Positions 19,869-30,107 are shown, counted from the first letter of the stretch. The stretch: DNA of 64,000 nucleotides from Desulfocapsa sp. (GCA_022712975.1 JAFLJO010000143.1:1-64000); one strand, 5' to 3'. Made by a program: numbers and translations. Notes: generated by a model not told the origin, from the sequence alone.

Positions 19869-21767
19869 CACATTAAAATCACGCCAGATAGGTGCCGCTA
19901 CAACTCCTCCACTCTTTCCTTTTCCCATACTCTTGTTATCATCATAGCCCAACCATACTCCGCTAACGCGCTGTCCTGAAAACCCGACAAACCAGGCATC
20001 TCTATTTTTATTGGTGGTGCCTGTTTTCCCTCCAGTTAAACCCGTAAGCCCTGCAGCACGTTTCCCGGTTCCCCTCTGAATAACCTCACCAAGAAGATTC
20101 TTCATTGTATTTGCAACAGGTTTTTGCACAACCTGCCTCGCAATGGGTTTTGCCCGAAAAATCTTTTTACCATCATTGGAATCTATACTGCTGATCAGGG
20201 TTGGAGAATAATACTTCCCCTCGCAGACAAAAGGAGAATACGCAGCTGTAATCTCAAGAAGTGAAACACCCGTAGTACCAAGAGCTAAAGAAAGATCCGC
20301 AGTTACAGGTGGCCTGATCCCAAACCTTTCCGCAATTGCCTGAACTCTTTTCACACCAATTTTTCGGAGCAACTTAATCGCTATGATATTTCGTGAAAAT
20401 ACAAGTGCTTCACGCAGTGAGGTTTCCCCATAATGTTTTCCTGTAAAATTCTTTGGTTTCCATTTTTTCCCATTATGACCAACAATGGAAAGCGGTGAAT
20501 CGAACAATGTTGAATCCGGCGTGTAGCCATCTTCAAAAGCAGCAGCATACAATAAAGGTTTAAAGAGAGATCCGGCAGATCGTCTGGCCTGAGTACTACG
20601 ATCAAAAGCACTTATGTTAAAATCCCGTCCCCCGACCAACGCTCTGACTCGACCATTACAAGCATCAAGTGATATAATAGCTCCCTGTATTTTTTTATCC
20701 CCTGGAAAAGATGCCTGGATACCATTCATAAGAGCATCAGCAGCCTGTTTTTGTTGTGCAGCATCCATGGTGGTTCGAATCCGAACACCTGCCCTGTTCA
20801 GTGATCTACCCAAAATCTTTTCTGCCTGTTTTCTCACCAGTTGCACAAAATAGCCATTTACAGCCCTCTTGTTAAGAGTGTTTTCAACAATTCTTACAGG
20901 GCTGTTATAGGCGGATCTGGCGGCCTCCTCGTTCACATATTCATTCACCACCATACGATTCAACACATAACGCTGCCTGGCTCGTGCAGCACTCAAATTA
21001 CGATCGGGAGAATATCGGCTCGGAGCCTGAGGAAGCCCGGCAAGAATGGCAACCTCTCCAAGACTTAGATTCCGGGCATTCTTTCCAAAATAGACCTGTG
21101 CGGCAGCCTCCACACCATAGGCACCGTTACCAAGATAAATCTGATTGAGATAAATATGGAGAATATCATCCTTGCTGAGAAGCGTATCAATTCGCCAGGC
21201 AAGAATAGCCTCCTTAAATTTACGCAGATAGGTTTTCTCTGGAGTAAGAAGCAGAGAACGTGCCACCTGTTGGGTAATTGTTGAGCCTCCCTGCCCTCGT
21301 CGTCCACTACGAATATTATTAATGGCTGCTCGAAAAACCGACCATAAATCAAGGCCTGGATGCGTATAAAAGCGGCTGTCTTCTGCGGCAACAAAAGCTT
21401 GCGGGAGATACACAGGCATCGCTGACAGAGGAACAACTGTACGATTTTCAGCAAAAATCCGTTCTATAACATTCCCGTTACGATCAAGGATTTCCGAGGC
21501 TTGAGCAGGTTGATACTCCGCAATGGTTCTGATATCAGGGACTTTTAACAGAGAAAGAATAAGTAGAAGACTACCAAGAAAGAGGGTTAAACTGATACTT
21601 ATGGAAAACAAAAAACCAATTATATGCTTTTCGTTATATGGTTTTTTATAAACCTTTTTGGGTTTATTCTCAGGACGAACTGAGCTTTTCTTTTTAAGTG
21701 GGGGCACGTTATCAGAAGCCAGAAACCAGAAGACAGAAAATAGAAGAACGGTCAAGTTTCTCAACAA
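19857..21767 (-). CDS. Class A penicillin-binding protein (PBP1A-type transglycosylase/transpeptidase)
   Basis: Transglycosylase motifs AAEDSRFYTHPGLD, GGSTITQQVARS; transpeptidase RSAGSLFKP, GGKTGTTNKNRDAWFVGFS. Confidence 0.95.
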   Translation of the reverse strand: MLRNLTVLLFSVFWFLASDNVPPLKKKSSVRPENKPKKVYKKPYNEKHIIGFLFSISISLTLFLGSLLLILSLLKVPDIRTIAEYQPAQASEILDRNGNVIERIFAENRTVVPLSAMPVYLPQAFVAAEDSRFYTHPGLDLWSVFRAAINNIRSGRRGQGGSTITQQVARSLLLTPEKTYLRKFKEAILAWRIDTLLSKDDILHIYLNQIYLGNGAYGVEAAAQVYFGKNARNLSLGEVAILAGLPQAPSRYSPDRNLSAARARQRYVLNRMVVNEYVNEEAARSAYNSPVRIVENTLNKRAVNGYFVQLVRKQAEKILGRSLNRAGVRIRTTMDAAQQKQAADALMNGIQASFPGDKKIQGAIISLDACNGRVRALVGGRDFNISAFDRSTQARRSAGSLFKPLLYAAAFEDGYTPDSTLFDSPLSIVGHNGKKWKPKNFTGKHYGETSLREALVFSRNIIAIKLLRKIGVKRVQAIAERFGIRPPVTADLSLALGTTGVSLLEITAAYSPFVCEGKYYSPTLISSIDSNDGKKIFRAKPIARQVVQKPVANTMKNLLGEVIQRGTGKRAAGLTGLTGGKTGTTNKNRDAWFVGFSGQRVSGVWLGYDDNKSMGKGKSGGVVAAPIWRDFNVSEK

Positions 21768-22131
21768 TGCGACACTTGACAGATTTTCACCTTAACCGAA
21801 GATTGAGCAGCTTTTTATATGTATACAATAGACGGCTCGTTTTCACGACAATATATATAATATGATACTCTTTAGTATTACCAGCATTTTTCCAAAAACT
21901 ACTAAATGAATGCTCTTCATCCTGATAATGTTTTCAAATCACTGCTATGCACAGATTCATCCTAGCCCATTTGGCAACAAGTTTTTTCTTTAATGAACAG
22001 GCATGGGGTTCAAAAAAAACTAAAGTAAACGTTAAAAAACTGGTATATTAATTCTCAGTAAAGAAAACTGGTATTTAGACAGCTTACCATGAAGCCTCAA
22101 CCCCGGTAAACTGGATTGTATAAATATACTT

Positions 22132-22155
22132 AGGGCTCGGCAAGAACCGAGCCCT
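22132..22155 (+). promoter_or_regulatory. Hairpin in the mutL 5' leader
   Basis: AGGGCTCGG caagaa CCGAGCCCT, 9-bp perfect stem, about 20 nt upstream of the mutL start and not followed by a T tract. Confidence 0.45.
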
Positions 22156-22176
22156 TAACTTATAAATAACCACCAT

Positions 22177-24021
22177 ATGTCAAAAATCCGTGTCCTTCCT
22201 GAACAACTAGCCAACCGCATAGCCGCAGGTGAAGTAGTTGAGCGCCCTGCTTCAGTTGTAAAAGAACTCATTGAAAACAGTCTCGATGCCGGAGCTGACA
22301 GGATTGATATTGAAATTGAAGGCGGTGGAACGCGACTGATTCGGATCATCGATAATGGCGAAGGCATGGACGAGGATGACGTACTCCTCTGCCTGGAGCG
22401 CCATGGCACGTCAAAAATACTCGATGATCAGGATCTTGAAACAATAAACTCTTTAGGATTTCGCGGAGAGGCTATTCCTTCCATTTCTTCAGTTTCACGT
22501 ATGAGTATCACCTCACGGCACCAGTCAGCAGATCTTGGCACCACAGCCATTCTCAATTATGGAAAGCTGTACAAGGTACATGAATCAGGGTGTGCACAGG
22601 GTACCATTATTGAAATTAAAAACCTCTTTGGCAACACCCCGGCACGCAGAAAATTCCTTCGCACCAAACGTACAGAACTTGGTCATATTGACGAGGTTGT
22701 AAAAAATTATAGTCTTGCAGCTCCTGAAGTCAGCTTTACTCTTCGGATTGATGGCAAACAAACCTTATCACTTGATTCACATCAAAATCTAAAACAACGC
22801 CTTGCCTCTATTTTACATTATTCAGGTTCATTTATTGAAATCGATCATTCTGAAAAGGGAAGTCCCCTACCTCATCTTTCCGGATTCCTGGTTCCGCCCG
22901 ATCACCCTGTGAAAGGGTCATCACGCATCAAAATTCTGGTCAACGGCCGGTCGGTTAAAGATAGAATGTTAATCCACGGTGCAGCTGAGGGACTACGCGG
23001 GTTTCTTATGAAACACCATAGCCCTGCCGGGCTTCTGCACTTGCATCTTGATCCTGCCGAGGTGGATGTAAATGTTCATCCGACCAAGCAGGAAGTTCGT
23101 TTCAGGAGCAGTCGTGATATTCATCAGCTTATTGTACGGGCAATCCAACAGGGGATGTCTGAATATCAGCGAACATTGCAGAGTGTTTTCCGCAAGCCAC
23201 CCTCTACAGAAAGTACAAGTTATAATGAGAGAGAAAAGACACGCGACTTGCCGTCTCCCCTAGTGCAAGAAATGGAGACAACACAAAGTGAAACAACACA
23301 GCCGCTACCGGGAGATTATCCCGGTCAAACACAAACCCGAGAACCAACCCACAGGCAGGAACCTGTACCCGTCCCTCCACGGCAAATCAACAAAACAGAA
23401 CCCACCACCCCGCTGTCAGTATTTAACGAGGAACAGACAAAAGGCCATGGTCTGAAAATCATAGGTCAATACGATAAACTCTATATCTTCTGCCAATCGA
23501 GAGATGGTATAGTAGTGATTGATCAGCACGCAGCCCATGAACGTCTTCTTTTTGAAAAACTAAAAAAACAATTTCTCCATGGTACTATTGCCCGCCAAAC
23601 CCTCCTTTTCCCCGAAACCGTCGAACTTTCAATGGCAGATTTGCACAAAGTTGAGCAATATGGCGAAGAAATTGAAAAAATGGGTTTTACTGTGAGAGAA
23701 TTTGGCGGCAACTCCTATGTCATCTCTGCAATCCCTGCACTCGGCGGACATATAGCTCCCACTGAACTTTTCCTTGATATCCTTGAACAGTTTGACAGCT
23801 CTTCCAGCAACAAACGAGACGGATCACTCCTTGAAGATGTTCTTGCTTCCATGGCCTGTAAAGCTGCTGTAAAGGCTGGTGACAACCTGCCAACTGAAGA
23901 AATTGAAGCTCTTCTTGACAATATGGCTCAAGCAGATCTCTTTTCTCATTGCCCCCATGGTCGGCCGGTTCTGAAAAACTTTTCAACAAAGGATATTAAA
24001 AAATGGTTTCATCGTTCCTGA
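22177..24021 (+). CDS. mutL: DNA mismatch repair protein MutL
   Basis: IRVLPEQLANRIAAGEVVERPASVVKELIENSLDAGA, GFRGEAIPSISSVSR, VDVNVHPTKQEVRF. Confidence 0.98.
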   Translation: MSKIRVLPEQLANRIAAGEVVERPASVVKELIENSLDAGADRIDIEIEGGGTRLIRIIDNGEGMDEDDVLLCLERHGTSKILDDQDLETINSLGFRGEAIPSISSVSRMSITSRHQSADLGTTAILNYGKLYKVHESGCAQGTIIEIKNLFGNTPARRKFLRTKRTELGHIDEVVKNYSLAAPEVSFTLRIDGKQTLSLDSHQNLKQRLASILHYSGSFIEIDHSEKGSPLPHLSGFLVPPDHPVKGSSRIKILVNGRSVKDRMLIHGAAEGLRGFLMKHHSPAGLLHLHLDPAEVDVNVHPTKQEVRFRSSRDIHQLIVRAIQQGMSEYQRTLQSVFRKPPSTESTSYNEREKTRDLPSPLVQEMETTQSETTQPLPGDYPGQTQTREPTHRQEPVPVPPRQINKTEPTTPLSVFNEEQTKGHGLKIIGQYDKLYIFCQSRDGIVVIDQHAAHERLLFEKLKKQFLHGTIARQTLLFPETVELSMADLHKVEQYGEEIEKMGFTVREFGGNSYVISAIPALGGHIAPTELFLDILEQFDSSSSNKRDGSLLEDVLASMACKAAVKAGDNLPTEEIEALLDNMAQADLFSHCPHGRPVLKNFSTKDIKKWFHRS

Positions 24022-24569
24022 TGCAGAAAAAAAATACTCAACTGATCCTTCTGTTTTTTATTCTCTTCCTGAGCTTCCTCTGTAGCAGCTGTGCCAAACC
24101 ACCTGTCAGCCGCACTATGGAAACTACGGCATATTGCGGATGTTCCAAATGCTGTTCCTGGGAACGCGGCAGTTGGACCTACATGAAACTCGATTTCTGG
24201 AACCGCTATGTCAGCGCAGGCAAAGGAAAAGGACGAGACTATACCGGGCAGACCGCCAGCGGCTCCTATCCTGAAGAACCTGAAGAGGGGTTCTTCTCCA
24301 TGGACTCTTTATACAGACCATGGATGATTCCAACTCGTATAGTATTATTCCCCTGGTATTTTCTTCCAGAAGATGGCACCATTGCCGCCGACACTAAATA
24401 TTATCCTTTTGGAACCAGAATGCACGTCCCCGGATGGGGATGGGGAGTGGTGGAAGATCGTGGAGGCGCCATCAAAGGACCAAACAGAATTGATCTCTAT
24501 TTTAACTCCCACTCAGAAGCATTGCAATGGGGACGGCGCAAGCTCCCCGTTATCATACAAAAACCGTAA
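24003..24569 (+). CDS. 3D domain-containing lipoprotein (MltA C-terminal-like)
   Basis: Lipobox-like CSSCAKPP; METTAYCGCSKCCSW; FGTRMHVPGWGWGVVEDRGGAIKGPNRIDLYF. Confidence 0.85.
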   Translation: MVSSFLMQKKNTQLILLFFILFLSFLCSSCAKPPVSRTMETTAYCGCSKCCSWERGSWTYMKLDFWNRYVSAGKGKGRDYTGQTASGSYPEEPEEGFFSMDSLYRPWMIPTRIVLFPWYFLPEDGTIAADTKYYPFGTRMHVPGWGWGVVEDRGGAIKGPNRIDLYFNSHSEALQWGRRKLPVIIQKP

Positions 24570-24587
24570 AAGGTACACTCTATTTTC

Positions 24588-25904
24588 ATGACAATACAAC
24601 ACATTAAGATTATCGGAGGCGGACTTGCCGGTTGCGAAGCCGCATGGCAGGTTGCAAAGCAAAACATTCCTGTTCATCTTTATGAGATGAAACCGCATAC
24701 ATTCAGCCCGGCACATCATTCACCGTCACTTGCCGAACTGGTATGCAGTAATTCACTTCGTTCCAATGCCCCAACATCTGCTGTTGGATTATTAAAAGAA
24801 GAGATGCGGATTCTTGGTTCACTTCTTATTAAAATTGCTGATGAGACAGCGGTGCCGGCAGGTCAGGCACTGGCAGTTAACCGTGATGACTTTGCGGCAA
24901 AAGTGACAGCAAAAATCAAGCAGCATCCGCTCATAACAATCATTAATGAGGAACAGACTGAACTTGAGCTGGATTCCGACACACCTGTCATCCTTGCCAC
25001 CGGCCCACTCACTTCAGAAGCCATGGTAGAATCCTTAGTGAAAATAACCGGTCGTGAGCGGCTTGCCTTTTATGATGCCATCGCCCCGATTGTTTCTGAA
25101 GAATCACTTGATATGGATATTATCTATTCTAAATCGCGCTGGCAGGATGGCCCTGGAGATTACTTGAATTGTCCCATGGATAAAGAGCAGTATCTTGCAT
25201 TTATTCATGCCCTAAGTGAAGCAGGTACCGTTCCACTAAAGGAATTTGAAGAAGAAAAATATTTTGAAGGCTGCCTGCCCATTGAAGTTATGTGCGAAAG
25301 AGGTGAAGACACGCTGCGCTACGGGCCAATGAAACCTGTAGGACTCAGAAATCCCAGAACCGGAAAAGACCCATATGCTGCTGTGCAATTACGTATGGAA
25401 AACAAAGAAGGTACTCTCTATAACCTTGTTGGTTTCCAGACAAAACTCACCTATCCGGAGCAAAAACGTATTTTCAGAATGATTCCAGGGATGGAAAATG
25501 TTGATTTTATCCGGCTCGGATCAATTCACCGCAACACCTTTGTCTGTGCCCCAGAACTTCTGCAACCCAGTCTGCAGCTGAAAAAAGCAGCAAATATCTA
25601 TCTTGCCGGACAACTTTCCGGAGTGGAAGGCTATGTTGAATCAACTGCCATGGGGATGCTTGCAGGGTTAAATGCTGCTCGTACTCTTCTCGGAAAAACT
25701 GTGGTGCCGCCACCACCTGAAACAGCGCTCGGCGCACTTATTGGCCACCTTACACAAACTGACCCCGAACATTTCCAACCTTCAAATGTGAATTTTGGGC
25801 TGTTCCCTGCCTGGGAAAAAAAAGTACCAAAAAAACTACGAGGAGAAAAACGAAAGGAAATATCAATGGCAGCACTTGGCAAATGGCAGGAACAACTTAT
25901 TTGA
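24588..25904 (+). CDS. trmFO: Methylenetetrahydrofolate-tRNA-(uracil-5-)-methyltransferase TrmFO
   Basis: IKIIGGGLAGCEAAWQVA, LAELVCSNSLRSN, YFEGCLPIEVMCERGEDTLRYGPMKPVGL. Confidence 0.97.
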   Translation: MTIQHIKIIGGGLAGCEAAWQVAKQNIPVHLYEMKPHTFSPAHHSPSLAELVCSNSLRSNAPTSAVGLLKEEMRILGSLLIKIADETAVPAGQALAVNRDDFAAKVTAKIKQHPLITIINEEQTELELDSDTPVILATGPLTSEAMVESLVKITGRERLAFYDAIAPIVSEESLDMDIIYSKSRWQDGPGDYLNCPMDKEQYLAFIHALSEAGTVPLKEFEEEKYFEGCLPIEVMCERGEDTLRYGPMKPVGLRNPRTGKDPYAAVQLRMENKEGTLYNLVGFQTKLTYPEQKRIFRMIPGMENVDFIRLGSIHRNTFVCAPELLQPSLQLKKAANIYLAGQLSGVEGYVESTAMGMLAGLNAARTLLGKTVVPPPPETALGALIGHLTQTDPEHFQPSNVNFGLFPAWEKKVPKKLRGEKRKEISMAALGKWQEQLI

Positions 25905-25913
25905 ATTAGAAAA

Positions 25914-26069
25914 GGGTGCAATACAATAAAGTGAAAAATAATGAACGAAATCATTGCACACCAACAGACGTTATTTGGATATCGAATGTCGATATTCGAT
26001 TTTTAAATTAGTGCTTTAAATCAACAGATTAACAATATGTAAAACGTATCACTTTATTGTATTGCACCC
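25914..26069. mobile_element. MITE-like/palindromic element, 156 bp with perfect 21-bp terminal inverted repeats
   Basis: GGGTGCAATACAATAAAGTGA at 25914-25934 and its exact reverse complement at 26049-26069. Confidence 0.6.
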
Positions 26070-26204
26070 GTTCTTAGCCGGTGGTAACAGTAGAGTCCAG
26101 CACGTTAGAGCTATGTATAGTCACCACTACCGTTTGATGTCCAATTTTCAGTTGTCGTAAAAACAACAAAACAATCGTGACCTCCCCCATTTCCCTCCTC
26201 CCCC

Positions 26205-26258
26205 ACAAGTAACACAAAGCAACAACACGTGTTATGTTTTGTGTTGACAATTACTTGT
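26205..26258. promoter_or_regulatory. Nested palindromic element upstream of the FecB-like gene
   Basis: ACAAGTAA/TTACTTGT outer arms, AACACAAA/TTTGTGTT inner arms, AACACGTGTT centre. Confidence 0.4.
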
Positions 26259-26367
26259 CGGGCTGATACTTTCCGCATAGCATCACGAAACGAAAAAACG
26301 TAACACTAATCGACTTAATACTCTTCAAGTAAAATTTCAAATAGGCAATGAGTAGAGGAATGTAATT

Positions 26368-27474
26368 ATGTGGAAAATAAATATTTTTTCAATTCTTTTC
26401 AGTTTCTGTTTCATCCTTCCTGTATCGGCAAGTGAAACTCGAACAATTACGGATATGGCGGGCAGGAGTGTCGAAATCCCTACCTCCGTTGACAAGGTCA
26501 TCTGTTCCGGGCCCGGCTGTTTACGGTATCTCATCTATCTTGAAGGACAAGACCTGGTTGTTGGAGTTGACAGCATTGAGAAGAGAATAAACAAGTTTGA
26601 CGCTCGGCCATACGCCATCGCTAACCCTCAATTGAAGAAGCTCCCTCTTTTTGGAGAATTCAGAGGATTTGATAACCCGGAATTGATTTTAGGACTCAAT
26701 CCACAACCGCAGGTCATCTTCAAGACCTTCAAAAATATGGGCTATGACCCTGATGAGCTACAAGCCAAAACGGGTATACCCGTCATTTGTTTGGTCTATG
26801 GAAATTTGGCTTCAGAGCGGCAGAAAATATATGATTCTCTCAACATGATGGCGGAGGTCATCGGCCATCAAGATCGAGCAAAGCAAGTAGAGGCATTTTT
26901 TGAAAAGACCATCTCTGATCTTGAAAGTAGAACTGCAAATATCCCGGAAGACCAACGTCGTTCCTGCTATATTGGCGGGGTAGCAAAAAAAGGTCCCCAT
27001 GGTTTTCAATCCACTGAGCCCGCCTACCCCCCATTTCGTTTTGTGAATGCGAAAAATATTGCCTGTCCACCGGAGGATGCAGGAAAGCCCCTCCAACACA
27101 CCAATGTCTCCAAAGAGCAGATCATATCCTGGAACCCGGAGGTTATTTTCATCGATCTCGCCACCACACAGCTAGGGAAAAACGCTGGTGCAATCAACGA
27201 ACTCACGATTGAACCAGCCTATCAGGGCCTCACCGCCGTCCAAAATGGCAAGATCTACAGCCTGCTTCCATACAACTGGTACACAAGAAATTATGGCTCT
27301 ATTTTAGCCAATGCCTTTTATGTCGGCAAGGTGCTCTATCCTGAGCGGTTCGCCGATGTTGACCCCAAGGTGAAGGCCGATGAGATCTACTCGTTCCTCG
27401 TTGGTAAACCGGTATTCTCTCACATGGATACTGCATTTGGCAGCATCGCTTTTGAGAAAATAGAGTTGCATTAA
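26368..27474 (+). CDS. ABC transporter periplasmic substrate-binding protein (FecB/BtuF-like)
   Basis: Signal peptide; TRTITDMAGRSVEIPTSVDKVICSGPGCLRYLIYL; GGVAKKGPHGFQSTEPAYPPF. Confidence 0.9.
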   Translation: MWKINIFSILFSFCFILPVSASETRTITDMAGRSVEIPTSVDKVICSGPGCLRYLIYLEGQDLVVGVDSIEKRINKFDARPYAIANPQLKKLPLFGEFRGFDNPELILGLNPQPQVIFKTFKNMGYDPDELQAKTGIPVICLVYGNLASERQKIYDSLNMMAEVIGHQDRAKQVEAFFEKTISDLESRTANIPEDQRRSCYIGGVAKKGPHGFQSTEPAYPPFRFVNAKNIACPPEDAGKPLQHTNVSKEQIISWNPEVIFIDLATTQLGKNAGAINELTIEPAYQGLTAVQNGKIYSLLPYNWYTRNYGSILANAFYVGKVLYPERFADVDPKVKADEIYSFLVGKPVFSHMDTAFGSIAFEKIELH

Positions 27475-27476
27475 AG

Positions 27477-28541
27477 ATGCACTTTCATGACGGCGAAATA
27501 CCTGCCGAATATTCAAAACATATTCAAGCCAAAGTTGCCTTTCTTCTGTTGAGTCTGTTGGTTACCGCCATACTCCTCATCTTTTCGATAGGCACGGGAC
27601 CGGTATCCATTTCCGCTACCGACGTCATATCCACCTTGTTTGGTCAGACGGTCTCAAAACAATTTGATCTGATAATATGGAATATACGACTCCCGCAGGC
27701 GGTCACCGCTGTAGTCGCCGGAGCAGGACTTGCAATTTGCGGGGCAGTTATGCAAGCCGTCTTACGTAATCCCCTGGGTTCTCCCTTTACCCTCGGAATT
27801 TCTCACGCAGCAGCCTTTGGGGCGGCATTTTCCGTTATGATACTGGATCATGGTACTATGGCCAGTTCTAATGTTGGTGCTGTGACTCTTAATAGTCCAT
27901 ATTTGACCACGGCTATAGCCTTTGCCTTTAGCATGGTGGCTACTTTTGTCATTATTGGTGTTTCCAGACTCCGTCAAGCAACACCGGAGATCATGGTACT
28001 GACGGGAGTTGCCTTAGGTTCTCTTTTCACGGCGGGCACGATGTTTCTCCAGTATTTTGCAGACGATATGCAGCTTGCCGCCATGGTCTTCTGGACCTTT
28101 GGCGATGTGGCAAGGGCGTCCTGGCAAGATGTCCTTATTATCAGCATTGTCACCATAGTTTCCTTTCTCTGGTTTACAGTGAATCGGTGGAATTTTAATG
28201 CAATTGAAGCGGGTGATGAAACCGCCAAGGGACTTGGCGTCAAAGTTGAGCGAATACGCATTGTCGGGATGCTGATTTCCTCTCTGGTGACTGCGGTGAT
28301 TGTGTCACTCCTCGGCATCATCGGATTTATTGGTCTTGTCTGCCCCCATATCGTAAGAAGAATAATTGGAGACGACTACCGTTTCCTGCTTCCCGGTTCA
28401 TGCATCGTGGGTGGAGCCCTGCTAGTGGCAGCCGATACCGCGGCGCGACTCATCCTTGCACCTAATGTACTTCCGGTTTCAATACTTACGGCCTTTCTTG
28501 GTGCTCCGATCTTTATTTGGCTTATTATCCGCAGGAGATAA
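27477..28541 (+). CDS. FecCD-family ABC transporter permease
   Basis: IRLPQAVTAVVAGAGLAICGAVMQAVLRNPLGSPFTLGISHAAAFGAAF; GFIGLVCPHIVRRIIGDDYRFLLP. Confidence 0.95.
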   Translation: MHFHDGEIPAEYSKHIQAKVAFLLLSLLVTAILLIFSIGTGPVSISATDVISTLFGQTVSKQFDLIIWNIRLPQAVTAVVAGAGLAICGAVMQAVLRNPLGSPFTLGISHAAAFGAAFSVMILDHGTMASSNVGAVTLNSPYLTTAIAFAFSMVATFVIIGVSRLRQATPEIMVLTGVALGSLFTAGTMFLQYFADDMQLAAMVFWTFGDVARASWQDVLIISIVTIVSFLWFTVNRWNFNAIEAGDETAKGLGVKVERIRIVGMLISSLVTAVIVSLLGIIGFIGLVCPHIVRRIIGDDYRFLLPGSCIVGGALLVAADTAARLILAPNVLPVSILTAFLGAPIFIWLIIRRR

Positions 28542-28543
28542 TA

Positions 28544-29320
28544 ATGAATCTACAGGTAAACGGTATCGATTTTAAATATAATGGTCATGCAGTGCTCAGG
28601 GACATTGATTTTCAGGTGGAAAAAGGTGAACTCCTTGCCATTCTAGGTCCTAACGGAGCCGGAAAAACAACCCTCTTAAAATGTTTGAACGCAATCCACA
28701 GACCCACATCCGGCTCAGTCATCATCAGTGAGCAGGATGTCTTCAAGCTTAACTCTGATGAAATAGCAAAACTCCTCGGCTACGTTCCACAACGGGTTGA
28801 GGCCGCTCGTCTCACCGTATTTGATACCATCCTCATGGGCCGCAAACCGTATATAAAATGGAGAGTCGGAGATAACGATGTACGTATTGTTGCCTCGGCC
28901 ATCAAGATGCTTTCCCTGCAACATCTCTCACTCAGATGTATCGATCAACTCAGTGGCGGCGAATTACAAAAGGTATCAATCGCTCGTGCCCTCGTTCAGG
29001 AGCCAAAAGTCCTTCTCCTTGATGAACCAACGTCGAGCCTCGACTTGAAGAATCAGCTGGAGATTTTACATGCGATAAAGAATATCGTAAAAGGACATAG
29101 TGTGACTGCTGTAATGACAATGCACGACCTCAACACTGCTTTGCGTTTTGCCGATAAATATATTTTTCTAAAAGACGGTCAGATATTTGCTCATGGCGGG
29201 CAAGAATGCGTGACACCGAATGTTATCCATGCGGTTTATGATGTTCATGTAGAGATTGAATATAGAAATGGTACCCCTGTCATCTTTCCTGTCGAAGACT
29301 TTTCCCGTTCATGGACTTAA
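28544..29320 (+). CDS. FecE-type ABC transporter ATP-binding protein
   Basis: LGPNGAGKTTLLKCL, LSGGELQKVSIARALVQEPKVLLLDEPTSSLD. Confidence 0.95.
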   Translation: MNLQVNGIDFKYNGHAVLRDIDFQVEKGELLAILGPNGAGKTTLLKCLNAIHRPTSGSVIISEQDVFKLNSDEIAKLLGYVPQRVEAARLTVFDTILMGRKPYIKWRVGDNDVRIVASAIKMLSLQHLSLRCIDQLSGGELQKVSIARALVQEPKVLLLDEPTSSLDLKNQLEILHAIKNIVKGHSVTAVMTMHDLNTALRFADKYIFLKDGQIFAHGGQECVTPNVIHAVYDVHVEIEYRNGTPVIFPVEDFSRSWT

Positions 29321-29352
29321 CAGACACATTAAACGTTGAGGAAATGCGAACA

Positions 29353-29420
29353 AACCGGGACAGACCCAATTAGAACATTTCAATAAAAGATGTGGGTAAT
29401 GGGCAGTGTCCCCTATTTTA
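29353..29420. repeat. REP-like unit (GGGACAGACCCAAT...TGTCCCCTATTTT)
   Basis: Related sequence at about 30108-30160 (GGACAGCCCCAAT...TGTCCCCTATTTCC). Confidence 0.4.
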
Positions 29421-29486
29421 ACAGGGAAGACAAAGGGACCATCAAGCCCCTTTGCCTTTATGCTAACAGTTTAAAGTATCATGATT

Positions 29487-29876
29487 TTAATTTCTGTTTC
29501 CGCCGTTACCGCTACCTTTACCGTTACCTTTACCGTTACCTTTACTTTTACCTTTACCACGGTTTGCCTGTTGTTTCGCCTGCATGGTTTTGATCTCCTC
29601 GACAGATAGCTTGCCGTCCTTGTCTGTATCAATAGCAGCAAAGGATGGTGCAGAAACCATACCTGCTCCCCTTCGGCCACTAGCCTTCATTTTTTCCTGA
29701 TGTTTTGCACGGGCATCATTAAGTTCCTGCTCTGTAATGCTACCATCTCCATTAGTATCAAAGCTAGCCATGGGAATAGGCCCTCTGGCAGAAACATTTC
29801 CAGCCAGAATCAAACCGGTGCTAAAGGTAATTGTTCCAAGAATCATTGCGGTGGTGAGAAGTTTTGTCATTTTCAT
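29487..29876 (-). CDS. Secreted EF-hand protein with Gly/Lys/Asn-rich tail
   Basis: Start after AGGAGG; signal peptide; EF-hands DTNGDGSITEQE and DTDKDGKLSVEE; tail RGKGKSKGNGKGNGKGSGNGGNRN. Confidence 0.85.
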   Translation of the reverse strand: MKMTKLLTTAMILGTITFSTGLILAGNVSARGPIPMASFDTNGDGSITEQELNDARAKHQEKMKASGRRGAGMVSAPSFAAIDTDKDGKLSVEEIKTMQAKQQANRGKGKSKGNGKGNGKGSGNGGNRN

Positions 29877-30107
29877 TGTGTACCTCCTGAGGTAGCTGTG
29901 TTTTAAGGTTTTACACCTTGTTGTTAAACTATGTACTCTCTTTATTACAAGGATTGTGCCAATCAACAATAAAAAGTTAAACTGTGTAATATTGGTTTGT
30001 TACTTGTGTTTCGGGTGAAATCACACGAGAGAATATTTCGACATTCTTCATTGGTGTGCGACAAAATTGACGAAATCTAGTAGATGTTCTTGAGAGAATA
30101 GAAAACA

